DNA of 33,848 bases from Mycobacterium sp. (GCA_025966225.1 JAOPVI010000396.1:1-33848), one strand, 5' to 3'. Numbered from the stretch's first letter, positions 23,627 to 31,225 are shown. Notes: generated by a model not told the origin, from the sequence alone. Made by a program: numbers and translations.

Positions 23627-25099
23627 GTGAGCCGGATCGGCGCCGTAGCGCTGCGTGATGCCGTGCTGGATGGAGGGTCCTTCATCAGCTGGGACACCAC
23701 GCCGTTGGACGTCCATCCCGACGCCTCGTATCGCAGCGAACTGGCCGACGCCCGCGCCAAGACCGGCCTCGACGAATCGGTGCTGACGGGCGAGGGCCTG
23801 GTCTTTGGGCGCAGGATCGCGGTGGTGGCCTGCGAGTTCGACTTCCTGGCCGGCTCGATCGGGGTGGCCGCCGCCGAACGCATCACCGCGGCGGTGGAAC
23901 GCGCGACGGCCGAGCGGCTGCCGCTGGTGGCATCGCCGAGTTCAGGGGGCACCCGCATGCAGGAGGGCACGGTCGCCTTCCTGCAGATGGTCAAGATCGC
24001 CGCCGCCGTCGAACTGCACAAACAGGCCCACCTGCCGTACCTGGTCTACCTCCGTCATCCGACCACCGGCGGGGTGTTCGCGTCGTGGGGCTCGCTCGGC
24101 CACGTCACGGCGGCCGAACCGGGCGCACTGATCGGCTTCCTGGGGCCACGCGTGTACGAGCACCTCTACGGAGAACCGTTTCCGCCGGGTATTCAGACCG
24201 CGGAGAACCTCCATCGCCACGGCGTCATCGACGGGGTGGTGCCGCTCGAACTGCTGCGCGCGACCTTGAACCGCGCCTTGAAGGTGGTAGCCGATGCCCC
24301 AGGGGCCCCGCCTGCGGCACCCGCCGAAGAAGCGGTGCCCGACGTACCCGCGTGGGACTCCGTCGAGGCGTCCCGGCGGCCCGATCGACCCGGCATCGGA
24401 TACGTGCTGCGCCAAGGGACGACGGAACGCGTGCTCTTGTCAGGCACCGAAAGGGGCGAAGCAGCGACGACGGTGCTTGCGCTGGCCAGGTTCGGCGGCC
24501 AGCCCGCGGTCGTGGTCGGCCAGCAGCGGCTGGTCGGTGGACTGGCCGGTCCCGCCGCGTTACGGGAGGCCCGCCGCGGCATGGCCCTGGCCGCCGGGCT
24601 GAGGCTGCCGCTGGTGCTCGTCATCGACACCGCGGGGCCCGCACTGTCGGTGGAGGCCGAGCAGGATGGCCTGGCCGGTGAGATCGCCCGCTGCCTCGCC
24701 GAACTCGTCACGCTCGACACCCCGACGGTCTCGGTGCTGCTCGGCCAGGGCAGCGGCGGCCCGGCGCTGGCGATGGTGCCCGCTGACCGGGTGTTGGCCG
24801 CACTGCACGGTTGGCTGGCCCCGCTACCGCCGGAAGGGGCCAGCGCCATCGTCTACCGCGACGTCGACCACGCTCCGGAACTTGCTGCAGCACAAGGCAT
24901 TCGGTCCTCAGACCTGATGCGGAACGGAATCGTCGACGCCATCGTGCCCGAACGTCCCGACGCCGCGGACACCCCTGCGGACTTCACGCAACGGCTGTCG
25001 GCCACCATCGCGACCGAACTCCATCGGCTGCGGTCGGTCCCCGACGAGCAGCGACTGGCCTCCCGGCTGCGCCGCTACCGCCGCATCGGGCTGCGCTAG
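23627..25099 (+). CDS. accD3: Acyl-CoA/acetyl-CoA carboxylase carboxyltransferase AccD3
   Basis: A 490-residue carboxyltransferase with two crotonase-like halves. The N-terminal half includes DARAKTGLDESVLTGEGLVF, LVASPSSGGTRMQEGTVAF and GVFASWGSLGHVTAAEPGAL. The C-terminal half includes AAGLRLPLVLVIDTAGPAL, a lid helix with EIARCLAELV, and VLLGQGSGGPALAMVPAD. It would transfer the carboxyl group from biotin to an acyl-CoA as part of an acyl-CoA carboxylase; the biotin carboxylase/carrier subunit is not encoded here. AccD3 is one of several mycobacterial AccD paralogues, and its preferred acyl-CoA is uncertain. The GTG start has TAGCCT 6 nt upstream. Divergence from echA6 matches M. tuberculosis Rv0904c/Rv0905. 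Confidence 0.93.
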   Translation: MSRIGAVALRDAVLDGGSFISWDTTPLDVHPDASYRSELADARAKTGLDESVLTGEGLVFGRRIAVVACEFDFLAGSIGVAAAERITAAVERATAERLPLVASPSSGGTRMQEGTVAFLQMVKIAAAVELHKQAHLPYLVYLRHPTTGGVFASWGSLGHVTAAEPGALIGFLGPRVYEHLYGEPFPPGIQTAENLHRHGVIDGVVPLELLRATLNRALKVVADAPGAPPAAPAEEAVPDVPAWDSVEASRRPDRPGIGYVLRQGTTERVLLSGTERGEAATTVLALARFGGQPAVVVGQQRLVGGLAGPAALREARRGMALAAGLRLPLVLVIDTAGPALSVEAEQDGLAGEIARCLAELVTLDTPTVSVLLGQGSGGPALAMVPADRVLAALHGWLAPLPPEGASAIVYRDVDHAPELAAAQGIRSSDLMRNGIVDAIVPERPDAADTPADFTQRLSATIATELHRLRSVPDEQRLASRLRRYRRIGLR

Positions 25100-25147
25100 G
25101 TCGCGCGCCGCCGAAATTTTGTCGGACCCCGCTGAGATGATGGCGTC

Positions 25148-26422
25148 ATGTCCTCCACCGCAGCCTCTTTCGCTGCTGAGGTGCGCCCTGATGAGCGGCT
25201 CGATGGGTTGTTCGAAGAGTTGGCGGAGTTGACCGGTCAGCGCAACGCGATCGACGGCAGGGTGGTGCAGATCGTGGCCGAGATCGACCGCGACGAATTG
25301 TGGGGCGCCACGAGCGCACGGTCGGTGGCGGCGCTGGTGGCCTGGAAGACCGGCACGTCATCAAAGAACGCCAGCACGATCGCCAGCATCGCGCACCGGC
25401 TGCAGGAGTTCCCGCGCTGCGCTGAGGGGATGCGGGAGGGCCGGTTCTCACTGGATCAGGTCGGCGTCATCGCCGACCGGGCGGCCGACGGATCCGATGA
25501 GCACTACGCCTATCTCGCCGAAAGCGCCACGGTCAGCCAACTGCGCACCGCGATCAAGCTCGAACCGCGACCCGATCCCGATCCCGAGCCGCGACCCGAC
25601 CACGATCCTCAACCAGAGCCGCCGCGGTCGATCACCAAGACCAGTGACGAGGAGTCCAGCACCTGGCGGATCACCCTGCCGCACGACGAAGCGGCCACCT
25701 TCGACGCCGCCCTGCAGTCTCACCAGGATGCCGTGGTCACCGAGTGGAAACGCGACCACGGCATGGGTGACAGCGTGTCCGAGCAGACCCCACCATTCCC
25801 GGGCGCCGTCGACGGATTCATGAGTCTGGTCGAGGCCGGCTGGGACGCCGAGGTAGCCCGCCGACCGCACGGACAGCACACCACCGTGATCGTGCACGTC
25901 GACGTCGAGAACCGCATCGCCGCACTGCATCTGGGTCCGCTGCTGTCCGACGACGAGCGCCGCTACCTGCTATGCGACGCGACCTGCGAGGTCTGGTTCG
26001 AACGGCACGGGCAGGTCATCGGGTCAGGGCGCGAGACCCGGCAGATCAGTCGCCGGCTTCGCCGAGCGCTCGAGCACCGTGACCGCTGCTGCGTGGTGCC
26101 CGGCTGCGGGGCCACCCGCGGTCTGCACGCCCACCACATCCGGCACTGGGAGGACGGCGGTCTCACCGAACTCGACAACCTGGCGTTGGTGTGCCCGTAT
26201 CACCACCGGTTGCATCATCGGGGCCTCATCACCATCACCGGAGCGGCTCACCAACTCACCGTCATCGACAGCGCCGGTCGAGTTCTGCACCCGGGATCGT
26301 TGGCCCGTCCGCCCACGACACCGCCACCCGCAGTAGCACCCTGCCGCGGACCCACCGGCGAACGCGCCGACTGGTGGTGGTACCAACCCTTCCAACGACA
26401 TCCACCACCTACGATCGACTGA
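25148..26422 (+). CDS. 13E12 repeat family protein: DUF222 with C-terminal HNH endonuclease
   Basis: A 424-residue member of the multicopy mycobacterial 13E12 family. The N-terminal DUF222 region runs from about residue 15 (RLDGLFEELAELTGQRNAID) to 290. It is interrupted near 138-160 by a repetitive Asp/Pro/Glu-rich linker (RPDPDPEPRPDHDPQPEP). The C-terminal HNH domain starts at Cys314 (CCVVPGCGATRGLHAHHI) and ends with LALVCPYHHRLHH, keeping zinc Cys/His and HNH catalytic positions. Family members are widespread and often repeated, suggesting spread by homing or recombination; the role is unknown. No terminal repeats or target duplication were seen around this copy. Confidence 0.92.
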   Translation: MSSTAASFAAEVRPDERLDGLFEELAELTGQRNAIDGRVVQIVAEIDRDELWGATSARSVAALVAWKTGTSSKNASTIASIAHRLQEFPRCAEGMREGRFSLDQVGVIADRAADGSDEHYAYLAESATVSQLRTAIKLEPRPDPDPEPRPDHDPQPEPPRSITKTSDEESSTWRITLPHDEAATFDAALQSHQDAVVTEWKRDHGMGDSVSEQTPPFPGAVDGFMSLVEAGWDAEVARRPHGQHTTVIVHVDVENRIAALHLGPLLSDDERRYLLCDATCEVWFERHGQVIGSGRETRQISRRLRRALEHRDRCCVVPGCGATRGLHAHHIRHWEDGGLTELDNLALVCPYHHRLHHRGLITITGAAHQLTVIDSAGRVLHPGSLARPPTTPPPAVAPCRGPTGERADWWWYQPFQRHPPPTID

Positions 26423-26485
26423 CCATCTCACTGCGAAAGTTGTTGAGCCAGAGGGCCTCGCGTGCGGCGCAGCTCATGCGGTGGC

Positions 26486-27136
26486 TCAGCGCGGCAGACT
26501 TCGGCGAAAGAGCTCGGCCGGTCGGCCGCGAGTGCCCTCGGTGCCACGCCTCGTCTGCGTCAGCTTGCAGGTCTTCAGCATTCTGCGGCGAAAAGTATCG
26601 GGTTCAAGTTTCGCGCCCAGAACGGCTTCGTGGACGCGGCGCAGATCGCGCATCGTGAACTCCTCGCCGAGGAGTCCACCGGGGTCGGGCGAGGCGAGGT
26701 AGCGACTGCGCAACTCTGCTACGGCGAGCGCGATGATCTCGTCGTGCTGAAACGGCAGCCGACCGGGATTCGCGACGGGCATCAACCGCGTGCGATCGCG
26801 GAACCGCGTCGCCAACTGGTCCAGTGGCACGACGGCGGAATGCGCAACGGACATCACCCAGCCGCGGGGGTCGCGATCGGGTTCATCGAAGACGCGCAAC
26901 TGGCGGGGTCGAAGGCCTTTGACGCCCGCCTTCTCCAGCAGTGAACGCTCGACCGCGGCGGCGAGCCGTTCGTGCTCGCGCACGATTCTGCCCGGTAGTG
27001 CCCAGCCCGTGCCGTCGTTGCGCCGTGCCTCGAGGACCACCAGCTCGTCGTGTTCGACTGTGAGAAGCGCGGTGTCGACGGCCACCGATGGTCGCGGATA
27101 GTCGGCGAGCGTCTTCCCTTCGGCGTCGACGTCCAT
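26486..27136 (-). CDS. Nudix-fold regulator with C-terminal winged helix (NrtR-like)
   Basis: A 216-residue protein. Residues about 12-130 form a Nudix fold (PSVAVDTALLTVEHDELVVL). Its Nudix box is degenerate: the segment GRIVREHERLAAAVERSLLE has Ser and Lys where two catalytic glutamates should lie, so hydrolysis is unlikely. The last 75 residues (FTMRDLRRVHEAVLGAKLEP, then RRRMLKTCKLT) fit the winged helix of NrtR-type repressors that sense ADP-ribose or NAD-related ligands. It diverges from the ADP-ribosylglycohydrolase fusion gene, a logical target. The ATG at 27136 is preferred over the GTG at 27202; no clear ribosome site is seen, but AAGAAT lies 7 nt upstream (possible leaderless). Confidence 0.85.
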   Translation of the reverse strand: MDVDAEGKTLADYPRPSVAVDTALLTVEHDELVVLEARRNDGTGWALPGRIVREHERLAAAVERSLLEKAGVKGLRPRQLRVFDEPDRDPRGWVMSVAHSAVVPLDQLATRFRDRTRLMPVANPGRLPFQHDEIIALAVAELRSRYLASPDPGGLLGEEFTMRDLRRVHEAVLGAKLEPDTFRRRMLKTCKLTQTRRGTEGTRGRPAELFRRSLPR

Positions 27137-27187
27137 GTAAGGAATTCTTGTCACCCCTTCGCTGTATGTTCTGTTTAGCTCATTATT

Positions 27188-27200
27188 GCGCAAAGTGCGC
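27188..27200. promoter_or_regulatory. Inverted repeat in the Nudix regulator / ADP-ribosylhydrolase gap
   Basis: GCGCAAAGTGCGC is a perfect 5-bp inverted repeat with a 3-nt centre, 16 nt before the ATG of the fusion gene and just before its GGGGAGGGG ribosome site. It is a candidate operator for the divergent NrtR-like protein. The palindrome is short for a dimeric repressor, so the assignment is tentative. Confidence 0.35.
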
Positions 27201-27216
27201 ACGGGGAGGGGACGAC

Positions 27217-28629
27217 ATGACTTTGACTACCGCACAGATCGATCGGGCCTGCGGCGTACTGGTGGCCACCGCAGCGGGGGACGCACTGGGGGCGCCTTAC
27301 GAGTTCGGACCTCCGCGTGGCCCCGAACTCGAAGTCGCCATGGTGGGTGGCGGCGGCTTCGGCTGGGCACCCGGCGAGTGGACCGACGACACTTCCATGG
27401 CGATGGCCATCGCCGAGGTCGCCGCGACGGGAGTCGACCTGCGTGACGACGCCGCACTGGACGCCATCGTGGCCCGCTGGTACGAGTGGTCACGCACGGC
27501 CACCGACGTCGGCAACCAGACCCGAAGTGTGCTGGGCACCGTTGGCAGGATGGGCCTTTCGGCCGCCAACGCCCTGACGGCCAGCCGTGAACTGTACGAG
27601 CGCACCGGCCACGCCGCGGGCAACGGCTCGCTGATGCGAACCGCACCCGTGGCACTGGTGTACCTGGACGACGAGGACGCCCTGGTCGAGGCGGCGGGCA
27701 CGCTCAGCGCGCTCACCCACTTCGACCCAGACGCCGTCGACGGCTGCATCCTGTGGTGCTGCGCCATCCGCCACGCGGTGCTCACCGGCGAGCTCGACGT
27801 GCGTGTCGGCCTGCGCCACCTCGCCGCGGAACGGCGCGCGCTGTGGACCGACCGGATCGACACCGCCGAACGCTCGCGGCCGTCGGACTTCGGGCGCAAT
27901 GGCTGGGTAGTCGAGGCGCTGCAGGCGGCCTGGTCGGCCATCGCGATGACCAACACCGGCGAGGGCCTGCCCGCCGAGCACCTCAGCCGCGGGCTGGACG
28001 CCGCGGTGCGCGGCGGCAATGACACCGACACCGTCGCCGCGATCGCGGGCGGCCTGCTCGGCGCCGCGTACGGCGCGTCGGCCGTGCCCGGTGAGTGGCG
28101 TCGGCTGTTGCACGGCTGGCCCGGTATCCGGGCGCGTGGTCTGGTGGCCCTGGCGAACCGGGTCATCAAGGCGGACCGCGAGTTTCCGCGTCCAGTCGAG
28201 CCCGCGATCGCGGTTCGCCATCCTTACGACGAGGGCGTGTGGCTGGGCAATGCCGCGGCGTTGCGGCACCTGCCCGACGGCGTCGACGTCATCGTCTCGA
28301 TGTGCCGGGTGCACGATGACGACCTGCCCACCGGCGTCGAGCAGATCGACGTACGGCTGATCGACCGCGAAGGCGCCGAGGCCAACCCGAATTTGGACTT
28401 CGTGCTGGCCGATACGGCCGACCTGATCGACCATCTGCGCCGCGAAGGGCGGACGGTGCTCGTCCACTGTCACGGCGCCTACAGCCGGACGCCGATGATG
28501 GGTGCCTGGTACGGGGCGCGAGCGTGCCGTGCCAGCGCGGAGGAGGCGCTCGCGGCCGTGCTGGCGGTGCTGCCGGGCGCGAACCCCAACCCGGCGTTTC
28601 GCGCAGCGCTGAACCGCCTGGCCCCGTAG
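27217..28629 (+). CDS. ADP-ribosylglycohydrolase fused to a dual-specificity phosphatase-like domain
   Basis: A 470-residue two-domain protein. Residues about 5-310 are an ADP-ribosylglycohydrolase (DraG/ARH fold): AAGDALGAPYEFG, the metal-binding Thr56-Asp57-Asp58 in EWTDDTSMAMA, GNGSLMRTAP, and Asp269-x-Asp271-Thr272 in GGNDTDTVAAIAGGLLG. Such enzymes remove ADP-ribose from proteins or small molecules using Mg2+. Residues about 325-470 form a phosphatase-like domain beginning VWLGNAAAL. It has the HCx5R loop complete in VHCHGAYSRTP (Cys418, Arg424), so phosphatase activity is plausible. GGGGAGGGG precedes the ATG at 27217, so the in-frame extension to 27088 is rejected. The product could remove both ADP-ribose and phosphate, for example from ADP-ribose-1''-phosphate or from two kinds of protein modification; this is inference. 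Confidence 0.9.
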   Translation: MTLTTAQIDRACGVLVATAAGDALGAPYEFGPPRGPELEVAMVGGGGFGWAPGEWTDDTSMAMAIAEVAATGVDLRDDAALDAIVARWYEWSRTATDVGNQTRSVLGTVGRMGLSAANALTASRELYERTGHAAGNGSLMRTAPVALVYLDDEDALVEAAGTLSALTHFDPDAVDGCILWCCAIRHAVLTGELDVRVGLRHLAAERRALWTDRIDTAERSRPSDFGRNGWVVEALQAAWSAIAMTNTGEGLPAEHLSRGLDAAVRGGNDTDTVAAIAGGLLGAAYGASAVPGEWRRLLHGWPGIRARGLVALANRVIKADREFPRPVEPAIAVRHPYDEGVWLGNAAALRHLPDGVDVIVSMCRVHDDDLPTGVEQIDVRLIDREGAEANPNLDFVLADTADLIDHLRREGRTVLVHCHGAYSRTPMMGAWYGARACRASAEEALAAVLAVLPGANPNPAFRAALNRLAP

Positions 28630-28660
28630 CCGCCCGTCCAACGATGGCATCCTGGGAGAG

Positions 28661-29335
28661 ATGGACTCGGTGCTGCACTTCTGGTGGCTGATCTTTCCGC
28701 TGAGCGGTGTGATCGGCGGCGGCATTCGGGCGGTGGCCGCGGCCAACGAGCGGCGCGCCGTACGGCGGCTCGAGCGGTACCGGATCAAGCAGCAGACCAA
28801 GGTCGCGGTGGCCGAGGCATCCGGGCGGGGCAGGCTCGACGAAGCCGCGGCACGGCGCGAAGCCACCAAACTCCTGGAGCGGCACGACCGCACCGATGCG
28901 CGGTGGCTGACATATGAGGTCGACGTCGCCAAACTGCTGGACTTCCCGATGATGACCGACATGCGCCAGTCGCTCACCGTCGCGTTCCACAAGGCCCGCA
29001 GTCGTGCCGACCTACTGCGGCCGGGCACCGTCGACGACGTGGATCGGGCGTCCCTATTCGACTATCGCGACGCCGTGCACGAGTACGTCGCCGCGTTCGA
29101 CGTCGCCGAGGCCGAGGCCATCCGCAGGCGCCGCAGCGACTTCTCGACAGCGGGCCAAGAGCGGATCGAACGTGCCCAGCGGCTGATTCGACTCGCCACC
29201 GACGAGGCGGCCACCCCCGACGAGCGGCACAGCGCCTACGCGAAGGCGTGCCGCGAGCTCGACGGCCTCATCGTGCTGCCTGCGGCCACCCGGGTCGCCA
29301 TCGAGAGCCAGGTCGCGGGCGAGCTCGAGGCGTAG
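28661..29335 (+). CDS. Single-TM protein with coiled-coil-like cytoplasmic region, function unknown
   Basis: A 224-residue protein. An N-terminal hydrophobic segment (VLHFWWLIFPLSGVIGGGI, about 4-22) should anchor it in the cytoplasmic membrane. The rest is strongly charged and helical (RRAVRRLERYRIKQQTKVAV, AAARREATKLLERHDRTDAR, EAEAIRRRRSDFSTAGQERI) and likely forms coiled coils. No catalytic motif is seen and I do not recognise a characterised family. A GGGAG ribosome site lies almost adjacent to the ATG. It lies 31 bp after the ADP-ribosylglycohydrolase-phosphatase gene on the same strand, so co-transcription is likely and a membrane-linked role with that protein is possible. Confidence 0.75.
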   Translation: MDSVLHFWWLIFPLSGVIGGGIRAVAAANERRAVRRLERYRIKQQTKVAVAEASGRGRLDEAAARREATKLLERHDRTDARWLTYEVDVAKLLDFPMMTDMRQSLTVAFHKARSRADLLRPGTVDDVDRASLFDYRDAVHEYVAAFDVAEAEAIRRRRSDFSTAGQERIERAQRLIRLATDEAATPDERHSAYAKACRELDGLIVLPAATRVAIESQVAGELEA

Positions 29336-29370
29336 CGCTTTGGGCCGGTTCGGCTGCCCGCCCGGCTCGC

Positions 29371-29425
29371 CGAGTGTGAACCAAACGACGAAATCGGGCC
29401 GACAACGTCGCCAAGTTCACACTCG
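29371..29425. terminator. Long inverted repeat between convergent genes
   Basis: CGAGTGTGAAC (29371-29381) and GTTCACACTCG (29415-29425) are perfect 11-bp complements separated by 33 nt. Inside, CGACG and CGTCG can pair further. The 55-bp element lies between two facing stop codons (29335 and 29431) and fits a bidirectional terminator. The overall form also resembles a dispersed mycobacterial intergenic repeat; copy number was not tested. Confidence 0.55.
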
Positions 29426-29430
29426 CGCGG

Positions 29431-29973
29431 TCAGCTGCCAATCGCGTAGCGCTGCAGCGTCGGACCCAGCCACTCGACGAGCTCCTCGCTCGACATCGCG
29501 ACGACTGGTGGTAGCCGAAGCACGAAGCGGCACAACGCCATCCCGAGCACCTGGGTCGCGATCAGGCCGGCCCGGCGGGGGGCGTCGTCGGGCACGAACT
29601 TCGCGATGGCGGGCATCAATTGCGCCGCGAAGATGTCCTTCATACGAAGCGCCGCTTCGGCATTCGTCGTCGACGAACGCAACAGCACGACAAGCGCGTC
29701 GTCCTCCTCCCAGCGTGTCAGGAAGTGCGTAACCAACGCCCGCCCAATTTCGTCCGGCGAGACCTCGGACAGGTCGGGAAAGCGCAAATCGAACTCTGCG
29801 GCCGCCGCGAACAACTGGTCCTTGTTGCCGAAGTACCGCATCACCATCGACGGGTCGATGTTCGCGTCCGCCGCGATGGCCCTGATGGTGGCGGCCTCGA
29901 ACCCCGATTCGGCGAACCGCTCCCTGGCCGCAGCGAGGATCACGGCCTTCGTCTGATCTGCCTTTCTACCCAT
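29431..29973 (-). CDS. TetR family transcriptional repressor
   Basis: A 180-residue TetR-type regulator. Residues about 5-50 form the DNA-binding helix-turn-helix: ILAAARERFAESGFEAATIR, AIAADANIDPSMVMRYF and GNKDQLFAAA. The remaining alpha-helical part is a ligand-binding and dimer domain of unknown specificity. The ATG at 29973 is chosen rather than the frame start at 30051, because the extension covers operator DNA and TACACT lies 7 nt before this ATG, suggesting a leaderless message. It diverges from the FAD monooxygenase gene with three copies of a 14-bp palindrome between them, so it should repress itself and the monooxygenase. Confidence 0.93.
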   Translation of the reverse strand: MGRKADQTKAVILAAARERFAESGFEAATIRAIAADANIDPSMVMRYFGNKDQLFAAAAEFDLRFPDLSEVSPDEIGRALVTHFLTRWEEDDALVVLLRSSTTNAEAALRMKDIFAAQLMPAIAKFVPDDAPRRAGLIATQVLGMALCRFVLRLPPVVAMSSEELVEWLGPTLQRYAIGS

Positions 29974-29974
29974 G

Positions 29975-29988
29975 CCAACAAGTGTAGG
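29975..29988. promoter_or_regulatory. TetR operator-like copy 1
   Basis: CCAACAAGTGTAGG differs at two positions from the perfect palindrome of copy 3. It begins 2 bp from the tetR start codon and covers the tetR -10 box, so binding would block tetR transcription directly. Confidence 0.6.
29981..29986 (-). promoter_or_regulatory. Putative -10 box (leaderless) for tetR-type gene
   Basis: TACACT on the minus strand, 7 nt before the ATG at 29973. It lies inside operator copy 1, consistent with autorepression. Confidence 0.5.
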
Positions 29989-30002
29989 CCAACAAGTGTT
30001 GA
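29989..30002. promoter_or_regulatory. TetR operator-like copy 2
   Basis: CCAACAAGTGTTGA follows copy 1 with no gap (14-bp period) and matches the copy 3 palindrome at all but two positions. Its right end overlaps the TTGACT -35 candidate for the monooxygenase gene. Confidence 0.65.
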
Positions 30003-30027
30003 CTTTTCTACGAGCCTGACGCAGGAT
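29999..30027 (+). promoter_or_regulatory. Candidate promoter of the FAD monooxygenase gene
   Basis: TTGACT (29999-30004) and CAGGAT (30022-30027) are separated by 17 bp and resemble a SigA-type promoter with a weak -10. Transcription would begin near 30034, so operator copy 2 overlaps the -35 and copy 3 covers the start site. Confidence 0.45.
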
Positions 30028-30034
30028 GGAAATA

Positions 30035-30048
30035 CCAACACGTGTTGG
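30035..30048. promoter_or_regulatory. TetR operator-like copy 3, perfect palindrome
   Basis: CCAACACGTGTTGG is a perfect 14-bp palindrome, 26 bp before the monooxygenase GTG and upstream of its GAGAGGGAGA ribosome site. Copies 1 and 2 are variants of it. It is the best candidate for the high-affinity TetR site. Confidence 0.75.
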
Positions 30049-30073
30049 CAAACTTCTAGAGAGGGAGATTCAA

Positions 30074-31216
30074 GTGAACGACACCGACGTGCTCATCGTG
30101 GGAGCCGGTCCGACCGGGCTGACCTTGGCCGCATCGTTGCTGCTCAAGGACGTCAACGTCGTGCTCATCGACCGGCAGGCCGAGGGCGCGAACACCTCGC
30201 GCGCCGCTGGGGTCAACGCCCGCACCCTCGAGGTGCTCGACGGCTCCACTGGGCTAGACGTGACCCGTCGCCTCGTCAAAGAGGGCATCGAGGCGCCCCG
30301 CTTCGCGATCCGGGACGGCGCCAAGGTCCTGCTGAACATCGACTTCAGCGGTCTGGACACCGCCTACCCGTTCACCCTGCTCATCCCCCAGTCGACCACG
30401 GAACGGCTGCTGCTCGACCGCGTGCGCGAACTCGGCGGCGACGTCATCCGACCCAAGGTGCTCGCGACCGTCGTCCAGGACGCGACGGGCGTCACCGCGA
30501 CGTTCGATGACGGCGACACCATTCGAGCCAGCTACGTCGTCGGAGCCGACGGCATGCACAGCACCGTGCGCGCGCAGGCCGGCATCGGCTTCTCCGGCGG
30601 CGCGTACGAGCATTCGTTCGTACTCGCCGACGCCCAACTCAGCGGCGACGCACCCACCGACGAGGTGCGACTGTTCTGGGCGAGTGAGGGCCTCACCGTC
30701 GTCGCACCGCTGCCCAACGGCGACTTCCGCGTCGTCGCGCCCGTGGACGACGCGCCGGAGGAGCCGTCGGTGGAGTTCGTTCAGCAGCTCCTCGACGCCA
30801 GGGGCCCCGGCGGCATCACCGTGATGGGCATCGCCTGGGGCTCGCGGTTCCGGATCCACCATCGCGTGGCCGACACGTACCGCGCGGGGCGGATGCTGCT
30901 CGCGGGCGACGCTGCCCACGTGCACAGCCCAGCCGGTGGCCAGGGCATGAACCTGGGCATCCAGGACGCGGTCGCCCTGGCCGATGCGTTGGCGGCGGTG
31001 CTCGGCGGCGGGCCCGACTCCGTGCTCGACGCGTACAGCGCCACCCGGCGTCCGATAGCCCAGCAGGTCGTCGAGTTGACCGACCGGCTGACGAAGCTCG
31101 CCACGCTGCCCCGCGCCCTTCGCCCGGTGCGAAACGTCATGCTCGGCATCATCGGCCGCATCCCGGCGGCCACGCGGGCAATCGCGTCGCGGCTATCCGG
31201 ACTGGTCTACCGCTGA
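30074..31216 (+). CDS. FAD-dependent aromatic monooxygenase (PF01494 type)
   Basis: A 380-residue flavoprotein hydroxylase that would use NAD(P)H and O2 to hydroxylate an aromatic or polyketide-like substrate. The FAD site has the GxGxxG motif at 10-15 (DVLIVGAGPTGLTLAASLLL). YVVGADGMHSTVR is the DG motif that binds FAD and NAD(P)H. LLAGDAAHVHSPAGGQGMN (Gly278-Asp279) is the second FAD motif. The GTG at 30074 follows GAGAGGGAGA and is preferred over the frame start at 30026, which would lie over operator copy 3. It is 380 residues, shorter than phenol-hydroxylase types with an extra C-terminal domain. Probably induced when the TetR ligand is present. Confidence 0.92.
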   Translation: MNDTDVLIVGAGPTGLTLAASLLLKDVNVVLIDRQAEGANTSRAAGVNARTLEVLDGSTGLDVTRRLVKEGIEAPRFAIRDGAKVLLNIDFSGLDTAYPFTLLIPQSTTERLLLDRVRELGGDVIRPKVLATVVQDATGVTATFDDGDTIRASYVVGADGMHSTVRAQAGIGFSGGAYEHSFVLADAQLSGDAPTDEVRLFWASEGLTVVAPLPNGDFRVVAPVDDAPEEPSVEFVQQLLDARGPGGITVMGIAWGSRFRIHHRVADTYRAGRMLLAGDAAHVHSPAGGQGMNLGIQDAVALADALAAVLGGGPDSVLDAYSATRRPIAQQVVELTDRLTKLATLPRALRPVRNVMLGIIGRIPAATRAIASRLSGLVYR

Positions 31217-31225
31217 CCAACCCCC

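Noticed and set aside
25148-26422. 13E12 gene as part of a complete insertion element
   Set aside because: No terminal inverted repeats, target-site duplication or recombinase were found around it.
27490-29028. 512-codon minus-strand open frame
   Set aside because: Antisense to the ADP-ribosylglycohydrolase-phosphatase gene and the TM protein gene, both of which have clear motifs and ribosome sites.
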